Source: Pseudomonas tensinigenes
GTDB lineage: Bacteria > Pseudomonadota > Gammaproteobacteria > Pseudomonadales > Pseudomonadaceae
Assembly: GCF_014268445.2 (NCBI RefSeq)
Contig: NZ_CP077089.1
Location: 2,721,501 to 2,785,500, forward strand
Length of the DNA stretch: 64,000 nucleotides
Reading direction: 5' to 3'
The translations under genes and the position numbers were made by a program. How positions within the stretch are numbered: the first letter of the stretch is position 1; each line of letters begins with the position of its first letter. Of the stretch, positions 1-8,107 are shown in pieces. The notes beneath the pieces are model-generated. The model was given only the letters and a program-made list of their open reading frames with translations. It ran no database searches and was not told where the DNA came from.

Positions 1-1
1 C

Positions 2-916
2 GAGCCGTCCGGCAAGGATGAGGCCAGTGTCCTGATTCGCACGCTGGCAACCATGCAGCGCGACTTGCGCAACATGATCGACGTGGTGCGGCGCAACGCG
101 CACGGCGTCAGTGGCATGAGCGAGCAACTCAGCCAAGGCTGCCATCAGGTCGCCGATAGCAGCCAGCAACAAAGCGTGGCTGCCGGCACCATGGCCGCAG
201 CCGCCAGCCAGATGACCGCGAGCATCGAGGAAATCACTCGCCACGCCGAACGTGCCCTGAGCATGGCCAGTCAAGCCGAAACTCTGGCCAAGGAGGGCGG
301 TGGTGTGATTCATCAAGTGGTCAGCGACATGGACGATATCGCGCGCTCGGCGCAACAGTCGGCCCAGGTGATCCGCACGCTGGATCAGGAATCCGAAGCC
401 ATTTTCAACATCATTCAGGTGATCAAGAGCATTGCCGACCAGACCAACCTGCTGGCGCTCAATGCTGCCATTGAAGCGGCTCGGGCCGGCGAGCAGGGCC
501 GGGGCTTTGCCGTGGTGGCTGACGAAGTGCGCAGTCTCGCGGCGCGCACCAGCGCCTCGACCCAGGAAATCGCCGCGATGGTCGCGCGCATTCAGCACAG
601 CACCCGCGAGGCGGTCAGCAGCATGGAGGCGGGCGTCGCGCAGGTCGACAAGGGCATGGCGGTGACGGCGGATGTCGAGCGCGCTATTCGCGAGATACTT
701 GAGGCGACGTTGAGCACGACACAACTGGTCAACGACATCACCCGCACGATTGGCGAGCAGAGTCAGGCCAGTAACGAAATTGCCCATCAGGTGGAAATGA
801 TTGCCGGCATGTCCGAGGGCAATAGCCGGGTGATCGGGCAAACGGCGAATACCACCGATGAGTTGTCGAGCCTGGCGGGGCAGTTGGCGCAGTCGGTGGA
901 TCGGTTTCGGCTGTAG
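2..916 (+). CDS. Methyl-accepting chemotaxis protein, C-terminal part (cut by window edge)
   Basis: The frame is open from base 2 to the stop at 916, so only the cytoplasmic signalling end of a chemoreceptor is present (about 304 residues). These domains form a long antiparallel coiled-coil hairpin that controls CheA through CheW. The conserved hairpin tip is visible ([19 protein letters not shown] followed by [15 protein letters not shown]), flanked by Ala/Gln/Ser-rich heptads. The ligand-binding, transmembrane and HAMP regions lie upstream of the window, so the stimulus cannot be inferred. The ATG at 53 is internal. No CheR-docking pentapeptide is seen at the C-terminus, which ends VDRFRL. 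Confidence 0.95.
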   Translation, partial: EPSGKDEASVLIRTLATMQRDLRNMIDVVRRNAHGVSGMSEQLSQGCHQVADSSQQQSVAAGTMAAAASQMTASIEEITRHAERALSMASQAETLAKEGGGVIHQVVSDMDDIARSAQQSAQVIRTLDQESEAIFNIIQVIKSIADQTNLLALNAAIEAARAGEQGRGFAVVADEVRSLAARTSASTQEIAAMVARIQHSTREAVSSMEAGVAQVDKGMAVTADVERAIREILEATLSTTQLVNDITRTIGEQSQASNEIAHQVEMIAGMSEGNSRVIGQTANTTDELSSLAGQLAQSVDRFRL

Positions 917-938
917 TCAGGAAGATTTGTATTGTCAG

Positions 939-1022
939 GGCTACCGCCTTCGCGAGCAGGCTCGCTCCCCCCTTTGGAATGCGTTCCCTTGTGGGAGCGA
1001 GCCTGCTCGCGAAGAGGCCCGC
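939..1022. repeat. REP pair, inverted
   Basis: Two copies of the Pseudomonas REP core (cgcgagcaggctcgctccc, and its reverse complement gggagcgagcctgctcgcg) face each other across about 20 bases, immediately after the chemoreceptor stop. In RNA this would form a strong hairpin and could stabilise or end the upstream message. Confidence 0.85.
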
Positions 1023-1056
1023 TCGGCCAACGTTCATTCAGGCTAGATCATTACCT

Positions 1057-1488
1057 TCAGAACTTGAACGCCTGCCGCCCCACCAGCAACCACTTGCCAT
1101 CCTGCTTCTGCCAGATCTGAAAATTCTCGATCTCGGTCGGTATCACCTCGGTCCCCTTCAACGCCTGTGCGGAAAAGTGGTGGCGCACCAGCGCGGTATC
1201 GCCGGACAGGGTGATGGTCTGGTTTTGCATTTCCAGGGTCTTGAACGCGCTCTTGCCGGTTTCGATATCGGCGATGAATTCCTTCTTGTCCTGAATCTTG
1301 CCGCTGGAGTGGCCGTAAGTCAGGTTGGGCGCGGTGAGCGCGTTCAGTTCGGCGATGTCCTTGTGCAGCATCGCCTGGGTCAGATGATCCACCGCTTGGG
1401 CGACATCTTTTTCCGCCGGGGCCGAGGCGGCCATGGCGTAACCGTTGAAGGCACAGAGAAAACCGATCAGCAGTCGGGTCTTGGTCAT
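1057..1488 (-). CDS. Secreted NTF2-like (DUF4440-type) protein
   Basis: 143 residues. The first about 21 (MTKTRLLIGFLCAFNGYAMA, then AS) look like a Sec signal peptide, so the product is probably periplasmic. The remainder has the cystatin-like NTF2/SnoaL pattern: an N-terminal helical pair (AVDHLTQAMLHKDIAELNALTAPNL) followed by curved strands and the closing strand FQIWQKQDGKWLLVGRQ, typical of DUF4440 proteins. These folds often bind or convert small molecules, but no catalytic residues can be assigned here. It stands alone between a REP pair and the mqo promoter region. Confidence 0.7.
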   Translation of the reverse strand: MTKTRLLIGFLCAFNGYAMAASAPAEKDVAQAVDHLTQAMLHKDIAELNALTAPNLTYGHSSGKIQDKKEFIADIETGKSAFKTLEMQNQTITLSGDTALVRHHFSAQALKGTEVIPTEIENFQIWQKQDGKWLLVGRQAFKF

Positions 1489-2010
1489 TGCGGTTGTTTC
1501 CTTGTTGTTATGGGGTTGATGACTTGTTTGTCAGTCGTCGTACAACCTAGCAGAAAATTCGTCAGTAAGGCACTGCCGAAAAGCGCTTGATCGCTGGCCA
1601 ACTACACTTGAATGCAGGATGGTTTGAGTCGGCGCACTGATCGGAGGGTCATGTTCAGCGTCTGGCGGCCGATAAGTCCCTGAGCGGAAAAAGACTCTCA
1701 AGTCGGGAACAGACGCGCGGGTTTGCCCTGACGTGATATTCTTCGCGCCAACTTGGTTTGACCTTATTCAGTTTGCTTGCCTTTGGGCGAGCCGACGGAA
1801 TCCCTGTCGCTCAAGTAGCTGAGCCAATAATGATAAGAAGTCAGTTCAGAAGGGACATTAACTGAGGTCGATGCAGCATGTCGGCCTTGTGTGCCCACCC
1901 GTCAAAATTGAAGTGTGCCGGAATCTGCGACGCTAGCCTGAGCGTCATCAAAGCGGATCGCATACAGATAACAGCGGCGGGCGGAAGGCGTTTTATCATA
2001 GGTGCAACAG
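1489..2010. other. Intergenic region upstream of mqo (522 bases)
   Basis: Divergent intergenic region between the NTF2-like gene and mqo. It should hold both promoters. No convincing long frame, RNA gene or strong hairpin was seen. A TTGACC near 1758 could be a -35 element, but no good -10 is obvious. The length suggests regulatory content or a long 5' leader for mqo. Confidence 0.3.
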
Positions 2011-3657
2011 ATGTTTAAAAAAGTGAACACAGCCCTGCTGGGTCTGGCTTTGGCGATGGGGATGACATCCGCCAATGCTGACGAAGCAAAGAAAGTCGAC
2101 GTCCTGCTGATCGGCGGCGGCATCATGAGCACCACCCTCGGTGTGTGGATCAATGAGCTGGAGCCAAGCTGGTCGATGGAAATGGTCGAGCGCCTCGACG
2201 GCGTCGCCCTGGAAAGCTCCAACGGCTGGAACAACGCCGGTACCGGTCACTCGGCGCTCGCTGAGCTGAACTACACCCCGGAAGACGACAAAGGCAACGT
2301 AACGATCCCGAAAGCCGTCGAGATCAACGAAGCGTTCCAGGTCTCCCGTCAGTTCTGGGCCTGGCAGGTTCAGCAAGGCGTTCTGAAGAACCCTCGCTCG
2401 TTCATCAACACCACGCCGCACATGAGCTTCGTGTGGGGCGATGACAACATCAAGTTCCTGAAAAAGCGCTACGAAGCCCTGCAAGCGAGCCCGCTGTTCG
2501 CCGGCATGCAGTACTCCGAAGACCCGGCTGTGATCAAGAAGTGGGTCCCGCTGATGATGGAAGGGCGTGACCCGAACCAGAAAATCGCGGCCACCTGGAG
2601 CCCGCTGGGCACCGACATGAACTTCGGCGAAATCACCCGCCAGTTCGCCACGTACCTGCAGACCAAGCCTAACTTCGATCTGAAACTGTCGAGCGAAGTC
2701 CAGGACATCACCAAGAATGCCGACGGCACTTGGCGCGTCAGCTACAAAAACCTGAAAGACGGCACTAAAACCGAAACCGACGCCAAGTTTGTGTTCATCG
2801 GCGCGGGCGGCGGTGCACTGCACCTGCTGCAGAAGTCGGGCATTCCTGAAGCCAAGGAATACGCTGGCTTCCCGGTAGGCGGCTCGTTCCTGGTGACCGA
2901 TAACCCGGCCATCGCTGAACAGCACCTGGCCAAGGCCTACGGTAAAGCGTCGGTTGGCGCACCACCGATGTCCGTTCCGCACCTGGACACCCGTGTTCTG
3001 GACGGCAAGCGCGTCATCCTCTTTGGCCCATTCGCGACCTTCAGCACCAAGTTCCTGAAGGAAGGCTCGTACCTGGACCTGCTGACCAGCACCACCACCC
3101 ACAACATCTGGCCTATGACCAAGGTCGGCATCAAGGAATACCCGCTGGTCGAGTACCTTGCTGGCCAACTGATGCTGTCGGATGAAGACCGTCTGAACGC
3201 GCTGAAGGAATACTTCCCGAACGCCAAAGCCGAAGACTGGCGCCTGTGGCAAGCCGGCCAACGCGTGCAAATCATCAAGCGTGATGAAGCCGCTGGCGGC
3301 GTGCTGAAACTGGGCACCGAAATCGTTGCTGCACAAGACGGCTCCATCGCCGGCCTGCTGGGCGCATCGCCGGGCGCGTCGACCGCTGCTCCGATCATGC
3401 TGAGCGTGCTGCAAAAAGTCTTCAAAGACAAAGTAGCAACGCCTGAGTGGCAGTCCAAGCTGCACCAGATCGTGCCAAGCTACGGCACTCAGCTGAACAG
3501 CGATCCAGCCAAAGTGGCTGCAGAGTGGGCCTACACCGCCAAGATCCTCGAACTGCCGACACCTCCAGTGATCGGTCAGGTGGCTGCTCCGGCCGCACCT
3601 GCAGCTGAAAAAGCTGAAGCTCCGAAGGAAAACGCTGCACGTGACATGGCGCTGTAA
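2011..3657 (+). CDS. mqo: Malate:quinone oxidoreductase
   Basis: 548 residues from the ATG at 2011; a GTG nine bases upstream is in frame but lacks a better ribosome site. The enzyme oxidises malate to oxaloacetate and passes electrons to quinone, bypassing NAD-malate dehydrogenase in the TCA cycle. Diagnostic sequence includes the FAD-binding [16 protein letters not shown] and the family block [17 protein letters not shown]. An N-terminal hydrophobic stretch ([15 protein letters not shown]) resembles a signal peptide, which some pseudomonad Mqo proteins carry. The C-terminus ends in an Ala/Pro/Glu-rich tail of about 25 residues. A terminator follows directly. Confidence 0.95.
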   Translation: MFKKVNTALLGLALAMGMTSANADEAKKVDVLLIGGGIMSTTLGVWINELEPSWSMEMVERLDGVALESSNGWNNAGTGHSALAELNYTPEDDKGNVTIPKAVEINEAFQVSRQFWAWQVQQGVLKNPRSFINTTPHMSFVWGDDNIKFLKKRYEALQASPLFAGMQYSEDPAVIKKWVPLMMEGRDPNQKIAATWSPLGTDMNFGEITRQFATYLQTKPNFDLKLSSEVQDITKNADGTWRVSYKNLKDGTKTETDAKFVFIGAGGGALHLLQKSGIPEAKEYAGFPVGGSFLVTDNPAIAEQHLAKAYGKASVGAPPMSVPHLDTRVLDGKRVILFGPFATFSTKFLKEGSYLDLLTSTTTHNIWPMTKVGIKEYPLVEYLAGQLMLSDEDRLNALKEYFPNAKAEDWRLWQAGQRVQIIKRDEAAGGVLKLGTEIVAAQDGSIAGLLGASPGASTAAPIMLSVLQKVFKDKVATPEWQSKLHQIVPSYGTQLNSDPAKVAAEWAYTAKILELPTPPVIGQVAAPAAPAAEKAEAPKENAARDMAL

Positions 3658-3678
3658 CTAGCCGCCAGTTGCACAAAG

Positions 3679-3712
3679 CCCACTGAACCGGCGACGGTCA
3701 GTGGGTTTTTTT
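3679..3712 (+). terminator. Rho-independent terminator of mqo
   Basis: An 8-bp perfect stem (CCCACTGA / TCAGTGGG) with an 11-base loop is followed by seven T residues, 21 bases after the mqo stop. Confidence 0.9.
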
Positions 3713-3825
3713 GTGGTAGACGGATAATCAATTCGACGGTAACTCTGGATAGGATCCTCCGACTTGACTGCACAGCAGGAGTGGGCATGTCCGGAAAATG
3801 TAAATTGTAGAGTGAAAAAAGTTTT

Positions 3826-4428
3826 TTATATCCCCTGTTGAGGATTTGTGAAGTGCAGCGGAGTTATACGGTATTGAAGTGCAGTCTCATAAGCTTCATT
3901 AAAGTATCTTGTCAAAGGACGTCTTTCAAATGACTCATGCTCTTTAATAATGTCGGTGTGGTCTGTATCGTTGAGCTTTAAGTTGTAATGAAGCCATCCG
4001 TATAGTTTTGGCGTAGTTTCTACTCGTAGAGCTAAAGTGTCTTCGGAAAATTTTCGAGCCAATTTCTCATCTGTCATAACCGCAATAGTGGATAGATTGT
4101 ATGACATCGCTATGCATGATAGCTCTCCGCTGCTCAATTTTTTGGGAGCTTTAAGGGCGATTGTAATCAGATCCCTAAGGTCGCAGTGTTGAATAGATAT
4201 CTGGTTTTTTGATAATGCTAAATTTAAGCGTTCTTTCAGTTGGTCTTGTTCCTTGGTTGGTTGTTTTCTTGTTTTGTATAGGCATTCATAATTTACCATT
4301 GGAGTAATTATAAAGTGCACGCCAGATGAAAATGCAGCTAGACTCAGTTTTTTTGCGGATAGTATGTTCCATATGGAGCAAGTGTCGACAGCTACTAATT
4401 TAGAGAAGTTCCTCGGGTCAAAAGCCAT
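3826..4428 (-). CDS. PIN-domain ribonuclease-like protein, probable toxin
   Basis: 200 residues from the ATG at 4428. A TTG at 4458 would add ten residues but is less likely. PIN domains are metal-dependent RNases common as toxins. All four expected acidic positions are visible: Asp in VAVDTCSIWNIL, Glu in MVNYECLYK, Glu in SSGELSCIAMSY and Asp in VMTDEKLARKF. The C-terminal 70 residues (from about ETTPKLYGWLHY) are not recognised. The start lies inside the 3' end of the HTH/ImmA gene (11-base overlap), which implies translational coupling. The DNA is much more AT-rich than its surroundings. The pairing resembles ImmA/PIN (DUF4411-like) toxin-antitoxin couples, but exact family membership is unverified. 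Confidence 0.75.
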   Translation of the reverse strand: MAFDPRNFSKLVAVDTCSIWNILSAKKLSLAAFSSGVHFIITPMVNYECLYKTRKQPTKEQDQLKERLNLALSKNQISIQHCDLRDLITIALKAPKKLSSGELSCIAMSYNLSTIAVMTDEKLARKFSEDTLALRVETTPKLYGWLHYNLKLNDTDHTDIIKEHESFERRPLTRYFNEAYETALQYRITPLHFTNPQQGI

Positions 4429-5566
4429 GTTTGATAGTCCATCCAAATAATTTTCCAATTTCAGAAAGATCTTGAAGCTCTACTCCGAGTAGTTCACACA
4501 AGCGATGGGTGCTGATCAAATTATTTTCATGTGCTTCGCAACATAGAGATACATAGTAGTCTGATAGTCCTTTTTCTAATAAATTTGTTCTTCTCTCTCG
4601 TTGTAGTTTTGTTAAGTTTTGAGGCGCTTCAGGGTCGACTTTTTCTGAGTTCGCCACTCTGGCGATTTTTAGCGCGTCTGCTTGTTGTGGAGTGATAATG
4701 CCTTCGTCTTTTAATGCTTTTGAGAGCGCAGAAGTACTAACTCGGAACTGTTGAGCCCAATGTACTATGGTGTTTTGGTCCCAGTGAGAAATGGATCTTA
4801 GCATTGCTGGAGGCATTAAGTAGTTTGAGGCAAAGCTGTTGGCTCGAATCTCAATAAGGTCTTTTTTTGAATACTTTGTGCTGCCAATATCGTAAGTGAC
4901 TCTGACCTTTTCTTTGGAGTCAAAAATAGAGTGGGCTACTTCGTGAGCTACCGAGAAGCGCTGGCGATAGATGTCTTCATTATAATTTATTAGGATGCAA
5001 TGTCCCGCTATAGGGTCTTGTATATATAGTCCGGAAATTTCACTGTTGCTCAGTTTTCGGCGAAAAATATGTATCCCAATTTCTCTGAAGTCAGAGTAAA
5101 TATCTCGTTGTACGCTGTTGGAGGGAATCCCTAAATACTTTCTTAGCCAACTGGCAGCATCTGCTCCGTGCTTTTTGAAGAAGTCTCCCGTCCAAATAAA
5201 GTCTGGTTTTGTTTTTTTTCTTTTTAGAATTGTCTCCAATTCATTTTCACATTGACAAAAATATAAAAATTCTTGTACGGAACGGCGATCTTGCTTGTTG
5301 AAAGTATTTCCGAAACGGCGAAATAGAACTTCCGTAAGGGAGGAAGGCGCGGGGCGCTTTTCATCAAGTAGTTGTAGAAAGTCGCATTTGTACAAAGATG
5401 CGAGTATCAAAATTTCATCACCCGTTGGTGCAGACGAACCGAGTTCTAATTCCGTCAATCGTTCGCTTACGATGCCGCACGCATTGCTAACTTCGGAGAG
5501 GCTATACTCAAGGTTTTCTCTGCTGTTTTTTAATCGTTCGCTAATTAGTGTTAAGTCAACATTCAT
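4418..5566 (-). CDS. HTH (XRE) plus ImmA/IrrE metallopeptidase, probable antitoxin or regulator
   Basis: 382 residues from the ATG at 5566, preceded by AGAGG. Residues about 6-60 form an XRE-type helix-turn-helix (ISERLKNSRENLEYSLSEVSNACGI, then ELGSSAPTGDEILILASLY). The central part is an ImmA/IrrE (COG2856) zinc peptidase: HExxH in VAHEVAHSIFD, with the third ligand motif EIRANSFASNYLMP about 30 residues on. The last 70 residues hold a second helical segment (STHRLCELLGVELQDLSEIGKLFGW). Such proteins cleave repressors or act as antitoxins. It overlaps the PIN gene by 11 bases and follows the J-domain gene by 57 bases. Its AT-rich codon use suggests horizontal transfer. Confidence 0.8.
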   Translation of the reverse strand: MNVDLTLISERLKNSRENLEYSLSEVSNACGIVSERLTELELGSSAPTGDEILILASLYKCDFLQLLDEKRPAPSSLTEVLFRRFGNTFNKQDRRSVQEFLYFCQCENELETILKRKKTKPDFIWTGDFFKKHGADAASWLRKYLGIPSNSVQRDIYSDFREIGIHIFRRKLSNSEISGLYIQDPIAGHCILINYNEDIYRQRFSVAHEVAHSIFDSKEKVRVTYDIGSTKYSKKDLIEIRANSFASNYLMPPAMLRSISHWDQNTIVHWAQQFRVSTSALSKALKDEGIITPQQADALKIARVANSEKVDPEAPQNLTKLQRERRTNLLEKGLSDYYVSLCCEAHENNLISTHRLCELLGVELQDLSEIGKLFGWTIKHGF

Positions 5567-5623
5567 TTGATTTGCCTCTTTTGTTTGGTGTGCTGGATGT
5601 AAGAGGTCTTCAGGCATATGTGA

Positions 5624-6490
5624 TTAATTGTCGTTTCTAGACGGCCACTCGACAATATTTTCTATGCTTGCTTTTTCCTTTTGAGAACTGAAGCTTGTGC
5701 GATTTCTTTCTTGGAGGTATCGCTGATTTTTTAGTACGGTTTTTGAAGTGTTTTCGATGAGAACGCTTGGTTTGTATTTGACAAGGTGTTGTTGATTTTT
5801 AATTTTTTCAGGTTTCGGAATTGAACGGCTGGAAGGAGGTTTGCTATTTTTTATTGTACTAGAAACTGCTGAGTTGAATTGGTTGTTTGATGTGGGTTTT
5901 GCCTTGCTAACTGAGTATTCCGCTGTGCTAATATTTTGTCCAGGTTTGTTATTGAACAGGTAGGTAGCGAAGGCTGCAGCGGTTGTAACTAATAAATAAG
6001 GGAGCAAATGACGTCGTGCATGCTTGGCGGCGCGCAGAGAAATCATAATTAAAGCTGATGTTTTCTTAATATTATGAGGGTCAAGTTTCACATAGGAGGA
6101 ACTGTAAAGAATCGAGGCCGAACGGGGCTCTCTGGTTTTCTCGGATGCGGATGCGGATGCGGGTGGTGGTGGTGGTGGTGGTGGTGGTGGTGGTGGTGGT
6201 GGTGGTTTAACAGACGCGCGAACCTGCGCTTGCATCTTGAGAAGCTGCTCTCTCAGAAGTTGTTTTTTTCGAGTTTCGAGTTCGGCATCATGGTTTTTTC
6301 GAAGGTCGGCGTTAGATAGCACATGATGTGCTTCATTTATTTTTTGCATAAATTCTGCGGCTTTTGAATCACCAGGGTTTTTATCCGGATGATGCTTTTG
6401 AGAAAGCGTTTTATAGGCCGCTTTTATCACTTCAGGTGGTGCACTTTCTGAAACTTTCAGAATATCGTAGTGATTGATTATGTCTTGCAT
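5624..6490 (-). CDS. J-domain (DnaJ-like) membrane protein with polyproline tract
   Basis: 288 residues if started at the ATG at 6490, which places the J domain at the N-terminus (HYDILKVSESAPPEVIKAAY, HPD motif in KHHPDKNPG, then INEAHHVLSN). An ATG at 6535 would add 15 residues. After a basic helix comes a run of 15 prolines, then three Ala-Ser pairs, one predicted transmembrane helix (LLPYLLVTTAAAFATYLF, about residues 160-180) and a Ser/Lys/Asn-rich tail of unknown fold. J domains stimulate Hsp70 ATPase. The Gly/Phe, zinc-finger and client domains of true DnaJ are absent. It heads the AT-rich three-gene island; its link to the ImmA/PIN genes is positional only. Confidence 0.8.
   Translation of the reverse strand: MQDIINHYDILKVSESAPPEVIKAAYKTLSQKHHPDKNPGDSKAAEFMQKINEAHHVLSNADLRKNHDAELETRKKQLLREQLLKMQAQVRASVKPPPPPPPPPPPPPPPASASASEKTREPRSASILYSSSYVKLDPHNIKKTSALIMISLRAAKHARRHLLPYLLVTTAAAFATYLFNNKPGQNISTAEYSVSKAKPTSNNQFNSAVSSTIKNSKPPSSRSIPKPEKIKNQQHLVKYKPSVLIENTSKTVLKNQRYLQERNRTSFSSQKEKASIENIVEWPSRNDN
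6161..6205 (-). repeat. Trinucleotide repeat coding for 15 prolines
   Basis: Fourteen CCA codons and one CCC in a row on the minus strand encode the polyproline run of the J-domain protein. Three GCATCC hexamers (Ala-Ser) follow directly. Slippage here would change the protein length without shifting frame. Confidence 0.95.
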
Positions 6491-6675
6491 TCGGCAACTG
6501 CATCCTTGATTTGTCGATAGAGGATGATGGCACATAGCCTTCGCTCAGTCATCACAAACTAGGCTCCGATGGGAGCCTCCAGGAAAGCGCATCAAGGATG
6601 CCTTTTCAAAAAAAACCTCTGCATAGGTGGGTTCAGCAGATGCATTCAATAATGCCTAAATGAGGTGGTCGAAAA

Positions 6676-7104
6676 TTAAGTTTTGGCCTTGGCCAGATAA
6701 GCGCCGAGTCGCCGCCCCATCTCTTCCCCCAATGCTTGCAACCCGCTCAGCGGCCGCACCATTACCTCAAACTCGACAATCTTGCCGTGCTCGTCAAAGC
6801 GAATCATGTCGATGCCCTTCAGCTCCTTCGAACCCACCTTGGCGCTGAACTCCAGAATCACATTCAAGCCATCGGCAGTCGCCAGCTCACGGTGATAGGT
6901 GAACTCTTCAAACACCTCGAACACGGTATTGAGGATCATCGACACCACTGGCGCGCCCGGATAAGGCGTGTGGGCCATCGGCGAGCGGAACACGGCTTGC
7001 GGGTCGAGCAGGCCGTGCAGGGCGCTGAGGTTGCCGGTGTGGATCATTTCGTGCCATTTGCCTAGCGATGCGGCGACGTTGGGTTGCAGGTTCAGGTCGG
7101 TCAT
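6676..7104 (-). CDS. SnoaL-like / NTF2-fold protein
   Basis: 142 residues from the ATG at 7104, nine bases after GGAG; a GTG six bases earlier lies too close to that site. The N-terminal helix pair with WHEMIHTGNLSALHGLLDPQAVFRSPMAH and the later strands (LNVILEFSAKVGSKELKGIDMIRFDEHGKIVEFEVMVRP) match SnoaL-like nuclear transport factor 2 proteins. No signal peptide is present, so it should be cytoplasmic. Substrate unknown. GC content returns to the genome norm here, which marks the right edge of the AT-rich island. Confidence 0.75.
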   Translation of the reverse strand: MTDLNLQPNVAASLGKWHEMIHTGNLSALHGLLDPQAVFRSPMAHTPYPGAPVVSMILNTVFEVFEEFTYHRELATADGLNVILEFSAKVGSKELKGIDMIRFDEHGKIVEFEVMVRPLSGLQALGEEMGRRLGAYLAKAKT

Positions 7105-7210
7105 GTTCACTCCAGGATTTTTCTTGTTGTTGTCGCGACGGCAATGACTCTAGATCAACCACGCGGAAATTGAACCCTTGTGCCGCGATCTGAATGTCGA
7201 CCCATGGCCC

Positions 7211-7245
7211 ATGCGGATCAGATGTGTATCTGATCCGTATTTTTT
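7211..7245. other. Inverted repeat with T-run (orphan terminator or operator)
   Basis: CGGATCAGAT and ATCTGATCCG pair perfectly around GTGT; the dyad extends to 13 bp per arm with one mismatch. Six T residues follow on the plus strand (7240-7245). No plus-strand gene ends before it: the neighbour to the left starts at 7104 and runs the other way. It may terminate an unseen small transcript or serve as a binding site for a dimeric regulator. Confidence 0.5.
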
Positions 7246-7370
7246 CACTGGATCTGCCTCTGTTACCAACTCAGTCATCCGCTCAAAATAGCCCCACGGT
7301 TCGGCACTCGCGGCAGTCCTTCATCCCGAAGCGCCCAGTGCACCGCAAGCTCAGCATTGAGGAGAGCAAC

Positions 7371-7454
7371 ATGAACAAGATGGCGATTTTTCTGGGTGGC
7401 TTTCTGACACTGACCATTCTGATCGGCCTGCTCGCAACGATTTCTCCGGTCTGA
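7371..7454 (+). CDS. 27-residue hydrophobic membrane peptide
   Basis: ATG at 7371 preceded by GAGGAG at ideal spacing; the frame ends at TGA 7452-7454. The product (MNKMAIFLGGFLTLTILIGL, then LATISPV) is a single predicted transmembrane helix with a positive N-terminus. Its length suits a small membrane protein or regulator of a larger membrane partner. The strong ribosome site and clean hydrophobicity argue that it is real. Function unknown. Confidence 0.6.
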   Translation: MNKMAIFLGGFLTLTILIGLLATISPV

Positions 7455-7541
7455 GGCGACCCTTTTCCAGTGACGTCCACGGGTGTGTCGCGCAAAGCAT
7501 GTTTAAATGCCGCGCCCCACACCTGTAAATGGACTTCAGTC

Positions 7542-7988
7542 ATGGCCGAACACCGCATTCGCGCGCTCGCACTTTGCGTTTTTCATCACAACGGAAAAAT
7601 TCTGTTTAACGAATTTCGCGACCCGGTCAGCCAGCAAACCTGCTTTCGGCCCGTCGGCGGCGGTATCGAATTCGGCGAGACGAGCGCCGAAACCATCGTG
7701 CGTGAAGTGCAGGAGGAATTGGGGCTGTCCATGACGGACATGCGCCTGCTCGGCACACTCGAAAGTCTTTTCGTTTACAACGGCAAACCGGGTCATGAAA
7801 TCGTTCAGGTGTATGACGCGACGTTTGTCGACCGTAGCGTTTACGCGCACCCACAGATTGAGGGTCATGAAAGCAACGGCGCTCCCTTTACCGCGCGTTG
7901 GCATGCCAGCTCAAGCTTCAGCGAGCTGGCGCCTTTGGTGCCGAAAGGCTTGCACGCTTTGCTGAAGAGCGCCGGACTGCTGGCTTGA
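7542..7988 (+). CDS. NUDIX hydrolase
   Basis: 148 residues from the ATG at 7542. NUDIX enzymes hydrolyse nucleoside diphosphates linked to another group, using Mg2+. The Nudix box is complete: GGGIEFGETSAETIVREVQE followed by ELGL, at about residues 41-64, with the REXXEE catalytic core. The sequence FHHNGKILFNEFRD before it is the usual first strand pair. The family is broad, so the substrate is not predictable. An upstream in-frame ATG would add 24 residues but has no homology-like content. It is separated by 119 bases from the following regulator gene. Confidence 0.9.
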   Translation: MAEHRIRALALCVFHHNGKILFNEFRDPVSQQTCFRPVGGGIEFGETSAETIVREVQEELGLSMTDMRLLGTLESLFVYNGKPGHEIVQVYDATFVDRSVYAHPQIEGHESNGAPFTARWHASSSFSELAPLVPKGLHALLKSAGLLA

Positions 7989-8107
7989 GGGCTGGCGCCG
8001 CGCTCGACTCCCTGCATTTCCCACCCCCCTCAGATGCGTTGTGCCGCCGCCCTTCATTCCAGGTATTAGACTCAGCTGACAATTCAGTCGTTGGGGAATG
8101 ATGGGCC

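Noticed and set aside
1996..3465. Long open frame antisense to mqo
   Set aside because: The sequence has no domain pattern. It mirrors the codon bias of mqo on the other strand, which is certain.
6161..6205. Possible CRISPR-like or tandem repeat array
   Set aside because: It is a trinucleotide codon repeat inside a gene, with no spacers.
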